59,674 bases of DNA from Rubrobacter sp. (GTDB taxonomy: Bacteria; Chloroflexota; Chloroflexia; Thermobaculales; Thermobaculaceae). Position numbers and translations under genes: made by a program. How positions within the stretch are numbered: the first letter of the stretch is position 1; each line of letters starts with the position of its first letter. Below, one piece after another: positions 1 to 8,525 of the stretch. Location: assembly GCA_016781845.1 (NCBI GenBank), contig JADDPP010000104.1, forward strand, positions 1 through 59,674, given 5' to 3'. The notes beneath the pieces were generated by a model. The model saw only the letters and a list, made by a program, of their open reading frames with translations. It was not told the origin of the DNA and did no database searches.

Positions 1-28
1 GACCTAAGCCGACGTTTGGGGGCACTCG

Positions 29-59
29 GTGTAGGGCCGCTCAACCGAGCGCCCTACAC
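29..59. repeat. Strong hairpin GTGTAGGG-C-CGCTC-AACC-GAGCG-CCCTACAC
   Basis: 8-bp plus 5-bp stem with single-base bulge, read directly. Confidence 0.7.
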
Positions 60-130
60 GGTTCTCGAACTTGCCTGACTCCGGGGTCAGGCCGCAGACG
101 CCAACCTGTTTCAAGCTCTGTTGGCCGCAC

Positions 131-191
131 GTCATCCCGAGCAGGAGCGCTCGGGTGATTCGCGCGAGAGTCCTCGCAAGCTCGGGATGAC
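131..191. repeat. REP-like inverted repeat GTCATCCCGAGC/GCTCGGGATGAC
   Basis: Perfect 12-bp arms at 131-142 and 180-191. Confidence 0.8.
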
Positions 192-221
192 ACTGGAGCA
201 CCGCATCAGGCGCAGACCGGT

Positions 222-983
222 CTAGGGGGCAGCAGGGGCCCTGGAGGGGTTCAACTCTCTGTTGACAAATCTTGTGGCTCGCTCGCGCAGCTTCGCCTTG
301 ATCTTCGCCGCCCTCTTTTCGTTGAGGTCTCCGCGCTCGACCGCCTGGTCTATGCGCTTCCCGGTGTTGCTCACGATGAGATTGATGAGCCTGGGTGTTC
401 TCTCCGTGCCGGCGATCTCGGCCAGGCTCTTGCTCTCTCGAAGCTGCTCGCGCAGCTCGCTCGGCTGCAGCCCTAGAAAGGCACTGATCGCAGGGAACTC
501 GCCCAGGAACGGACGCCTGGCTATGTGCGCGGCGGGCAGGATGCGCACACGTTCGGCGACCAGGACGGCCCGGCTACCCTGCTCGCCCTTGACGACCAGT
601 CGGCTGCCGACGGGGATGCTGTCTGCACGGGCGGCCCCCCGCGAGCGCACCACGGTACTATTCCGAAGCTGCACCTTCCGCTCGCCACGGGGTGTCGCCA
701 GGGTCAAGGTATTGCCCTGCACCCTGGTTACCTCGCCCACGAGCGCACGCTGGCCACATCCGGAGCGACGCTGTGCGCCGCCGTGGGCGCCTTGCTTCCC
801 CTCTTTCTCTTTTGTTCGTGTCGCGAGGCTTCCCGAAGACTGGGTCGAGTAGGATACTCGCCCCTCTTTGTTCGCACCCTCGTCCGTATCCGGTTCCCCA
901 GCCATGCCCACAGCCGCGAGCGCCACCGCCAGCATCAGCGCAAGGGACAGCCCCGCCAGGAATGGCCTCGTGCTGTATCTCAT
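222..983 (-). CDS. Secreted or membrane-anchored protein, OB-like DUF5666-type domain plus C-terminal helical LGLxxxELxxxLxxxKSLAEIA motif
   Basis: 253-aa ORF with N-terminal signal-like hydrophobic stretch (FLAGLSLALMLAVALAAVGMAG); middle GEVTRVQGNTLTLATPRGERKVQL...VGSRLVVKG; C-term FLGLQPSELREQLRESKSLAEIAGT. Confidence 0.7.
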   Translation of the reverse strand: MRYSTRPFLAGLSLALMLAVALAAVGMAGEPDTDEGANKEGRVSYSTQSSGSLATRTKEKEGKQGAHGGAQRRSGCGQRALVGEVTRVQGNTLTLATPRGERKVQLRNSTVVRSRGAARADSIPVGSRLVVKGEQGSRAVLVAERVRILPAAHIARRPFLGEFPAISAFLGLQPSELREQLRESKSLAEIAGTERTPRLINLIVSNTGKRIDQAVERGDLNEKRAAKIKAKLRERATRFVNRELNPSRAPAAP

Positions 984-1082
984 GCCCTGAGTACCTCGCC
1001 TTCTTTCAGAGAGAATGATGCGTCACTCGGTGACAAGGGTTGTCGTATCGGCGCTATGATCACCGGCGCGAGCTGCGGCATG

Positions 1083-1388
1083 CTACACGAGATCGTCCTC
1101 GTCCTCTTCGTGAAGCTCTCGGCGTCCGCTTTCGATCCTGCCCCACTTTCGGGTGAAGAAGTTTCCGCCGATGGCTCGGTCTATCCGTAACTCTTCGATT
1201 GCGCTGGCGCCGCGGGCGCCGGGCTCGAAGACTCGGGCGGGGATTCGCTCACCGAGGAAGCGGAGCGCCCACGCGCCCCTGTCCGCGGGCTGAGCGAGGC
1301 TCAGCAGATGGTCGAACCGCTCGAACTCCTCGTCACTCAACTCATACAGGTGCGGTCCCTCTGGACTGGCCACAAGCACGCGCTTCAT
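1083..1388 (-). CDS. Hypothetical protein
   Basis: 101-aa ORF; ATG preceded by GGGAGG Shine-Dalgarno-like sequence (CCGAGCGGGAGGCGTGCTATG). Confidence 0.6.
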   Translation of the reverse strand: MKRVLVASPEGPHLYELSDEEFERFDHLLSLAQPADRGAWALRFLGERIPARVFEPGARGASAIEELRIDRAIGGNFFTRKWGRIESGRRELHEEDEDDLV

Positions 1389-1636
1389 AGCACGCCTCCC
1401 GCTCGGTGGAAAGATGTTAGACCATCAATATAGAGGGGCATCCAGGGGGTTGCGCACCCCATTGATGTATGCGTCGTTCGGTGATAGCTCGACTCCATAG
1501 TTTTACCTTGAGCACCTCTATGCACATACCGGTGGCTTCCGCTGGAATGGCAGCATTGCGCATGCCGAGAGTTGCGACAGAGCCTGACAGCAAGCACGGG
1601 ACGGTGTATGTGATCGCACCCTCACCGGAGCGGCTA

Positions 1637-2986
1637 CTACGCTTCCGGGTCGAGTGCTTCTACTTCTATGGGGTCCTCTACATCCGGTGACTCCGCGGAC
1701 AGCGCGAGCCTATTGAGGGTGAGCCAGTGGAATGCTGCGAGCGCAAGCACAGTGCTCAGGGTGCCCGCGGCCAGGCCGTATGATACCCGCTCCAGCAGGT
1801 CCGCGCCGTCGAGGAGCCACGTAGCGAGCCCCGTTGCGCAGATGCCGAGGAGCCAGCCCATGGCCGCGAGGCGTGCCAGCCCTCGTGCGAACAGTACCTG
1901 ATTTAGCAGCTCCGCCACCAGGTAGAACGCCGCCACCACCGCCAGTACTGTGAGCAGCCCCCGACCGAGCCGGAACTCGCTGCCGAAGAACGGCATGATA
2001 CGCTCGCCCAACAGCCATGTGACGAGGATGAGAGCCGCTCCAGCGATGGACATTACACCCACAGCCCGGCGCACGAACAGGTCGAAGCCCTGGCGGTCGT
2101 TGAGCGCCGCGAGGCGGCTCAGGTGGGGAAGAAGGTTGGCTATGGTTGGGCTGAGGACGTACTGCGGAGCGCGAGTGAGTATCAGACCTGCGAACAGCAA
2201 ACCGGCCTGCCTCTTCGCCTCTGCGCCGCCAAGCGCCGAGACAAGCAGCGGTCCGCCGTTCGCCAGCGCCTGCGCGCACGCGCTGCACAGCAGCACCGGC
2301 GCAGCGAAGCCCAGCGCGCCCCCGATGCTGAACGAACTCCCCGGTCGCTTCGGTGGCTCGATAGAGCCGACCCGTATGATCCAGACGCTCAGGAGCGGCG
2401 CGAGCGCGATGCCCATCGCAGCCCCAACGGTTCCCGCACCCGCGGCGAGCAGTATCGCAGCTATAAGCACGCGGCCCGCTGACTCCACCACGAAAATCCC
2501 GCTGAGCCGCACGAATTGCCTGTGCCCGCTGAGGACACCGCGCCGATAGTAGCCATGCGCGTATCCGGCGATGGCAAGTACAAAGGCGGCAGTTAGCTTC
2601 CAGTCGCCGAATAACCGGATCAGCGCGGGACTGGCAACCGCCGTCGCGATCAGGAAGCCGCAAAGCAGGAGCAGCTGCAGGCGACGTGCGCTGAAGGTGA
2701 CCTCCTCCCAACCCTCGCCCCGAGCTTCTCGCTCCGCGATATGGCGACCAAGCATCTGTGTTATGCCCGTCCATAGCACCTGCGCGACCAGGAAGGTGGC
2801 CGACCAGAGCGTTGCGAGAGCGCCGTACCGCTCCAGGCCGAGCGACTGAGTGGAGATAAACTGAAATGCGTACGTGAGCAGCCCGGAGACGCCGACGGCC
2901 AGGATCAGATAGAGCGACCCGGAGCGAGCGCCCTTTCCGGACGAGAGACGGCGACGCGTCAGTTGTTGCGTTGAGAGGGATCTCAC
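1637..2986 (-). CDS. Polysaccharide biosynthesis protein / oligosaccharide flippase (Wzx/MATE-like)
   Basis: 449-aa polytopic membrane protein with flippase-like layout (YLILAVGVSGLLTYAFQFISTQSLGLERYGALATLWSATFL). Confidence 0.8.
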   Translation of the reverse strand: MRSLSTQQLTRRRLSSGKGARSGSLYLILAVGVSGLLTYAFQFISTQSLGLERYGALATLWSATFLVAQVLWTGITQMLGRHIAEREARGEGWEEVTFSARRLQLLLLCGFLIATAVASPALIRLFGDWKLTAAFVLAIAGYAHGYYRRGVLSGHRQFVRLSGIFVVESAGRVLIAAILLAAGAGTVGAAMGIALAPLLSVWIIRVGSIEPPKRPGSSFSIGGALGFAAPVLLCSACAQALANGGPLLVSALGGAEAKRQAGLLFAGLILTRAPQYVLSPTIANLLPHLSRLAALNDRQGFDLFVRRAVGVMSIAGAALILVTWLLGERIMPFFGSEFRLGRGLLTVLAVVAAFYLVAELLNQVLFARGLARLAAMGWLLGICATGLATWLLDGADLLERVSYGLAAGTLSTVLALAAFHWLTLNRLALSAESPDVEDPIEVEALDPEA

Positions 2987-3002
2987 GAGAGGCGGGAGTG
3001 AC

Positions 3003-4052
3003 TCAGCGCAGCCACGTCTGGATGATGACGCGAAGGAAGCCGAGCGGATACCCCAGCCGCTTCGGCTTCTTGCTCTCGCCTTCGGCGCGGCGAAGGATGG
3101 TCACCGGCACCTCAAGGATGCGTAGCTTCTTCTTCGCAGCCTCCAGGATGAGTTCGGCTGTGCTGAAACGGTCCTCGCGCAGTTCGAGCCTTTCCAGAGC
3201 GCTGCCGCGGATCGCGCGGTAGCCGTTTGTGGAGTCCGTTATCCTGACGCCGCTGAGCACGGAGATGAGCCGTGAGAAGAACAGTATGCCTGCGTGCCTG
3301 GCGCCTCCCGCTTCCTCGTACTCTCCGAGGAAGCGGGACCCCATGACGAAGTCCGCCTCGTCACGGACGATGGGGGCGATCAGTTTCTCCAGTTCTTCCG
3401 GCTGGTGCTGGCCGTCCGCGTCCATATTTACTACTATCTCAGCGTGCTGCGCGCGCACTATCTCGAAGCCCGTGCGCAGGGCGTCTCCCTGCCCACGACG
3501 GAGGATGTGGGTGGCTACTGGGACGTTCAGGGATGTGGCTACGGCTTCTGTCGCATCCGTCGCGCCGTCCACCACGACAAGCGCGTCAACGGGGAGCCCG
3601 CAGATCTGTTGCGGTACGCGGGATAGCACCCCAGGTATGGCGTCCTGCTCGTTATATGCCGGAATGATGATGAGGACCTTCCCACGCAGCTGCGTGCTTC
3701 CCTCAGGGCTGGAGGGACCAAACCGCTCCTGGTACTGCCGCCTTGCGATGGCGCGCACTATCTCGCCGCTCCTGCGGCTGCTTGCCCGCACCTGACCGAG
3801 CAGATAGAAGACGAGACCAAAGAGGAGCAGGTTCGAGAACACGAGCAAGGCAAGCAGCCGGTTCTGCAAGCGGAACAGTGAAGTGAGGAGCCCACCAACT
3901 CCCGGATATACGGATACGATGGCGATGCCGCTTGCGATCAGCAGATTGAGCAGCAAGTCCGACTTCGCCCAACGCCCTCCGCGATACTTTGAGATGCCGT
4001 ATGCTGCGAACGCCACGGCAACGAGCACGCCGATCAGTCTAACGTTATCCAT
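3003..4052 (-). CDS. DUF2304-like N-terminus fused to family 2 glycosyltransferase (dolichyl-phosphate mannose synthase-like)
   Basis: GT2 motifs VLIIIPAYNEQDAIPGVL, VVVDGATDATEAV, VNMDADGQHQPEEL; hydrophobic N-terminal helices. Confidence 0.85.
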   Translation of the reverse strand: MDNVRLIGVLVAVAFAAYGISKYRGGRWAKSDLLLNLLIASGIAIVSVYPGVGGLLTSLFRLQNRLLALLVFSNLLLFGLVFYLLGQVRASSRRSGEIVRAIARRQYQERFGPSSPEGSTQLRGKVLIIIPAYNEQDAIPGVLSRVPQQICGLPVDALVVVDGATDATEAVATSLNVPVATHILRRGQGDALRTGFEIVRAQHAEIVVNMDADGQHQPEELEKLIAPIVRDEADFVMGSRFLGEYEEAGGARHAGILFFSRLISVLSGVRITDSTNGYRAIRGSALERLELREDRFSTAELILEAAKKKLRILEVPVTILRRAEGESKKPKRLGYPLGFLRVIIQTWLR

Positions 4053-4178
4053 CCACCACTTCCTGCCCCACGCTTCTCTCAGCCAGCAGTATACCGCAGG
4101 GAGGGAGTTATGGACACTGTTCGAGCACGCGGCACGCCGTGTCCAACCCCCAGGAACATCTCACCTGTGGCTGCTCCC

Positions 4179-4330
4179 CAGGGCGATTTCAAAGTCAGCA
4201 TGGGGGACCAGCGCCTCCCACTTCCGCCAAGTGTCTGGTGGTTACATCAGCGGATAGAAGGGAGATCGGGCGTAGAGACGTTGCACGCAACGTCTGCGCG
4301 GCCACCATCGGCGACTTTGAGATTGCCCTG
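4179..4330 (+). repeat. Palindrome-centred MITE-like repeat, copy 1
   Basis: Core GTAGAGACGTTGCACGCAACGTCT (4272-4295); flanking inverted arms CAGGGCGATTTCAAAGTC (4179-4196) and GACTTTGAGATTGCCCTG (4313-4330), 16/18 complementary. Confidence 0.75.
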
Positions 4331-4473
4331 GCTGCTCCCTGAGCAACCATCGTCGTGAGCGAAAGGACGGACCTCGACGGGCACGCCTACGCAGAGCGGC
4401 GTGATCCCTCGCCGCTCGCCCGTGCAGTTGTGCGTCCGAAGTGGTTATCCTTTCGCTTGCTGTCGTGGCCCGC

Positions 4474-6054
4474 CTACGTCTCACTGAACTCACGACAATC
4501 AGGACTATCCGCCGGGGGGATACGGGGCTGCGCTGCTGGCTGCTGAGCAGCTCTGCTGACGCTCCAAAGACCGCGCACCCGCCGCGTCGGGTACTGATCG
4601 TGGAGCACCGCGGCATATTCCGGGCGCCCGAAGTCCCGGTAGAGGAGAAAGACCTTGCGGCCCGAGCGCAGGTCCTGCTCGAGACGCTCACGGACATTTT
4701 CGGGGGTAATCTGGCAAACGCCGAGGTCCTGCCTGCGGCGCTCCACGTGGTCCAGGTAGTCGAGGGTGGGGGTGAACCGTGTGTCATATAGAAGTGCGCC
4801 TTGCGGAAGCGCGACCACTCGCTCGATCTGCCGGCGCGCAATCAGGTTTTCACTCTGGTCCACAGCGGTCAGGTTCCCCCGCCAGCTCAGCCCTGCGTCC
4901 ATCAGCAGTACGACGCCGAGTAGAACCATGGCGGCCCGCCGCGCCTGCGAACTTCGAACCTCGCGGAGAAAGTCCAGGATCGCTCGCACGCCAAACGCGC
5001 TCCACACTGCCAGAGAGATGTACGTCGGGATGAAGTAGGCGTTGATGTCTGATATGTCGTACTCCAGCGCGTAAGCGAGCTGGCCGGTGAAGAGAGCTGC
5101 CAGGAATGCCGAGGCAGGGTGATCATGGCGAAAGCTCCAGAGTATCCCGACCAGCGCAAGAGGGAGCAGGAGCAGCGCGCCCTGGAGCCTCAGATCGGCC
5201 CAGTACAGTCCGAGCCGCTCTGGCAGCTCGCCCGGCCCGAACGCGAACATTCGGTCGGCGAACTGCCGACCTGTGACGAGGTAGAAGAACCTTTCCGGGG
5301 TGGACGGGTCGGTGTAGTTCATGGGCGGGTTCATCGAGGCGCGGATGGGAAGGTATGTGTATGGCAGCAGGCCTAGCGCGAAGAGTGCCGCCCCCTTCAG
5401 CGCCAGCCGCCAGTCCCTCAGCCGGCGGAGATCCGTCATCGCGATCCACAGCAGTCCCAATGGGATGAGCAGCCCGCTCGTCGCATGGTTCGTGAGCGAC
5501 AGGCCGCAGAGGAAGGCAGCGGCAAGCAGGTAGCGGTCGCGCCTCGTATCGCGCCACACCGCGAGCGCGAGCATCACCGCGCAGATAAAGAGGGCGTGGA
5601 GTGTGTACACCTCCGCGATGACGGCTTGCGACCAGTACGTTCTGCTCAGTCCGAAGCTGGCTGCGGCGACGAGCGCCGCGGGCACGCTCGCGGTCAGACG
5701 TATCGTTACGAGGTAGAGGAGGCTGACGGCCAGGGCGCCGTACACGGCCGACGAGAGGTTCACGCGGTATGCTACATCGCCCACCGGAAGGTACGTGAAG
5801 AGCTTGCCGAGCATGATGAAGGTGGGGTATCCCGTTGCATGGCCGATGTCGAGGGCGTACGCGCGCGCCTGGAAGCGACCCGGGTCACCGGGCAGCACCG
5901 TTGGCGCCAGTGTCAGGAGGTAACAAGCCAGGGTCGCGAGTCCGAGGAGCACTGCACCCAGCAGAGTGCTCAGCCGGCGATGAGTGGCGATTCTCGCAGT
6001 GCTAAGTGCCGCAGTGCTGTGACTGACGGTGTTCGTCGCGGTGCGCGCGTTCAT
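4474..6054 (-). CDS. DUF2723-type polytopic membrane protein (GT-C-like)
   Basis: PGDPGRFQARAYALDIGHATGYPTFIMLGKLFTYLP motif followed by multiple TM segments. Confidence 0.8.
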   Translation of the reverse strand: MNARTATNTVSHSTAALSTARIATHRRLSTLLGAVLLGLATLACYLLTLAPTVLPGDPGRFQARAYALDIGHATGYPTFIMLGKLFTYLPVGDVAYRVNLSSAVYGALAVSLLYLVTIRLTASVPAALVAAASFGLSRTYWSQAVIAEVYTLHALFICAVMLALAVWRDTRRDRYLLAAAFLCGLSLTNHATSGLLIPLGLLWIAMTDLRRLRDWRLALKGAALFALGLLPYTYLPIRASMNPPMNYTDPSTPERFFYLVTGRQFADRMFAFGPGELPERLGLYWADLRLQGALLLLPLALVGILWSFRHDHPASAFLAALFTGQLAYALEYDISDINAYFIPTYISLAVWSAFGVRAILDFLREVRSSQARRAAMVLLGVVLLMDAGLSWRGNLTAVDQSENLIARRQIERVVALPQGALLYDTRFTPTLDYLDHVERRRQDLGVCQITPENVRERLEQDLRSGRKVFLLYRDFGRPEYAAVLHDQYPTRRVRGLWSVSRAAQQPAAQPRIPPADSPDCREFSET

Positions 6055-8202
6055 CTAGCCCTGTCCGCCCGTGTCTACGTGGAGGATAAGGACGTCCTCG
6101 TTCTCGAAGGCTACGCGGTACGGCCCTGTCCGCCGCTTGAACACCCTCCAGTCCACGCTTATCTTGTTTTCCCAGTAGCTGTTCTGACGGAAGCGCTTGT
6201 AAATCACCAGGTAGTCCGCGTCGTGTCTGCGGAGCAGTTGGAGGGTCTTCGTGGCGTACGGACGTTTCAGGATGGCCAGCACGTCCCGCGCCTCCTGTCG
6301 GTCGCGGTGGGGTACCGCCCTGGGGTCTCGGAGCTGTTTGGCGGTGTACGCTGTCAGTCCGGAGTAGTTGCCCATAGCGAGCATGGAGTTGGCGGGCACC
6401 TGGTTCCCTGCCGGGCTGACAACCAGCCGCCCACCCATGTTGTTCGCGCGGAGCCATTCGCCCGCCGCCTCGATGCCCGGCGTCATGTAGAGGTACGTGC
6501 TAGGCGCGGCTGCCTGTGCCAGAAGCCGGCCGCCGCTTATAACGCAGACGAGTGCCAGCAGCGAAGCGGCGGCTACGGAGGCCGGTCGGCGGACGGTAAC
6601 GGATCGCAGGACGAGCACTGCCGCAAGCGCGGCGAGAATGGAGAGCGGCACTCCCAGGTCGCGGTGGAAGCGCGTGGGAAAGCCGCTCAACGAGGTGAGG
6701 CTGCCCGCGAACATGATGAGGCACCACAGCGGCAACAGCGCGACCGCGAGCGCGCGGGGTCCCCTGATGTTCCTTAGCATCGCTGAGAGCACGAGCAGGC
6801 CAAAGAGGCCGAGCCAGAAGATGCCCTGTCCGAGACTTGTCGGCGCGGAGCGGAGTGGGACCGGCTTCTGGGTACCGATCGCCATGGAGGCATGGCTGGT
6901 CGTGCCCGTTTGCGAGGCGAGGCCCAGAAAGGCCGCTATCGTCCGGGGCACGTCGTACGGCGCCCACACATAAGCAAGGGCGAGCACCGCGAGAAGAGTC
7001 ATCGCCCCTGTCAGCACGAGTCCCCGTGGTCGGTCGCGCAGTAAAAGGTAGGGCAGCGCGACCAGTCCGAAGGCGGCGAGGAAAAGCGCGAGGTAGATGC
7101 TGGCGACCGAGTGAAACAGCGCCACGCCGGAGCCCAGGAGGGCGAAGAGTATCGCGTGACGTAGCGAGGGCGAGCACACGAGCAGAGCGAGGGCCAGCAC
7201 AACGAGCACGAGCAGGAACTGCGCGGCTATGAGGTCCGCGTACGTGCTGTTGCGGACGTAGTACCACGGACTCGTGAGCACCAGTCCCGCGAGCGCCGAG
7301 GCTCCTACCGCCGCCGCATGCCCAAACAGGCGAAGGGCGAGCGAGTACGAGGCGAGCGCAGGCAGCAGAATGAGCGCGGGTGCGAGCACGTAGTAGATGT
7401 TCAGGGGAGGCGTGTCGGTGAGACGCGCCAGCACCGCGGTGAGGACGTGCAGGCCGGGCGGGTACACAAGAAACTCGCTGGCGCTGCCGCTAGTGAGCAC
7501 CAGGTTCGCCATCACGCTGTGAGCATAGATGTCCTGGCCCCGAAGGTACGGCCAGTCATGCTGCACGGGGCCAGCGTAGCCGCGTGCGAGCACGAGAAGC
7601 AGCACCAGCCCGACGAAAGCGCGGGAGGCTACCAGGAGGGCGGGGCGGCGCGCGTCCGGGTGTCCGGGAGGTTCCGCAGGGTTCCCAACGGTCCCGCTCG
7701 TGGCATCGGAGCTGCACCTGCCCAGGGTGGGTATGTACAGGATCGCCGAGAGCAGCACTAGCAGCCCTACCGGCAGCACTGCACGTCGGCCCGGCAGCAG
7801 ACCGAGCGCCACCCCGAGCATCGGTACGGCCGCGGCGGTCAGGAGCGCAAGCGACCATCCGGGGAGCGGAGGCGGCTGGGGCGACACGGGCGCCCTCTGC
7901 GTCGTCCCAGAGCCGCCAAACCTTAGCCACGCCGCGATTCCAGTCACTGTCACCAGTACAATGGAGCTAACCGCGATGGGAAGCGTAATCCCTGGGCCGA
8001 ACGGGACGGAGAGGGCCAGGGCAGCCACCGGCACAAGGCAAAGCGAGAGCGCCACTGTAAGGGAGCACCGCTCTACGCGGTCGAGCGCTCCGAACAGAAC
8101 GCGTGACCAGGCGTAGCCAGGCACGCCTACGACGAGCAGCGCGACGGCTGCCACCTCGACAGCCCGAATCAGCACGCTCTTCTCCTCGTCGTTCTGCACC
8201 AC
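6055..8202 (-). CDS. Large polytopic membrane protein, GT-C/DUF6541-like
   Basis: 715 aa, many TM segments; abuts the next minus-strand ORF (6054/6055). Confidence 0.65.
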   Translation of the reverse strand: MVQNDEEKSVLIRAVEVAAVALLVVGVPGYAWSRVLFGALDRVERCSLTVALSLCLVPVAALALSVPFGPGITLPIAVSSIVLVTVTGIAAWLRFGGSGTTQRAPVSPQPPPLPGWSLALLTAAAVPMLGVALGLLPGRRAVLPVGLLVLLSAILYIPTLGRCSSDATSGTVGNPAEPPGHPDARRPALLVASRAFVGLVLLLVLARGYAGPVQHDWPYLRGQDIYAHSVMANLVLTSGSASEFLVYPPGLHVLTAVLARLTDTPPLNIYYVLAPALILLPALASYSLALRLFGHAAAVGASALAGLVLTSPWYYVRNSTYADLIAAQFLLVLVVLALALLVCSPSLRHAILFALLGSGVALFHSVASIYLALFLAAFGLVALPYLLLRDRPRGLVLTGAMTLLAVLALAYVWAPYDVPRTIAAFLGLASQTGTTSHASMAIGTQKPVPLRSAPTSLGQGIFWLGLFGLLVLSAMLRNIRGPRALAVALLPLWCLIMFAGSLTSLSGFPTRFHRDLGVPLSILAALAAVLVLRSVTVRRPASVAAASLLALVCVISGGRLLAQAAAPSTYLYMTPGIEAAGEWLRANNMGGRLVVSPAGNQVPANSMLAMGNYSGLTAYTAKQLRDPRAVPHRDRQEARDVLAILKRPYATKTLQLLRRHDADYLVIYKRFRQNSYWENKISVDWRVFKRRTGPYRVAFENEDVLILHVDTGGQG

Positions 8203-8525
8203 ATCGCGCAGACATGTGTCGGGACGAACGCGAACATCTCTTTACCTGCATGCGCTGTGACCGTTTTGATGTCCCCGATTGGACTTGCAACAGCACGGCC
8301 GAGGGCGCCCCCACCTGGATCCTTGGGGCCGGGAAGCCGCGACAGTTGGGCCGTTTCCGTCATCATCTCGGACTAGTCTACCCGCCACGCCTGCGGCGGC
8401 GCTATGGGCCCCCTCAGTCCCACGCTCGGGTTATATACTGTACCTGTCCGTCGCGCAGCGTGAGAGATATGGTCATTTGACGCCGCGCCTTTGAACCCGA
8501 ATCTGACATAACATATCTTCCGTCC

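Noticed and set aside
5485-6777. 430-aa plus-strand ORF
   Set aside because: Antisense to two membrane-protein genes; composition of a shadow ORF
8203-8525. Promoter in the divergent gap (TTATATACTGTACC near 8430)
   Set aside because: AT-rich -10-like string present but no matching -35 could be supported by eye
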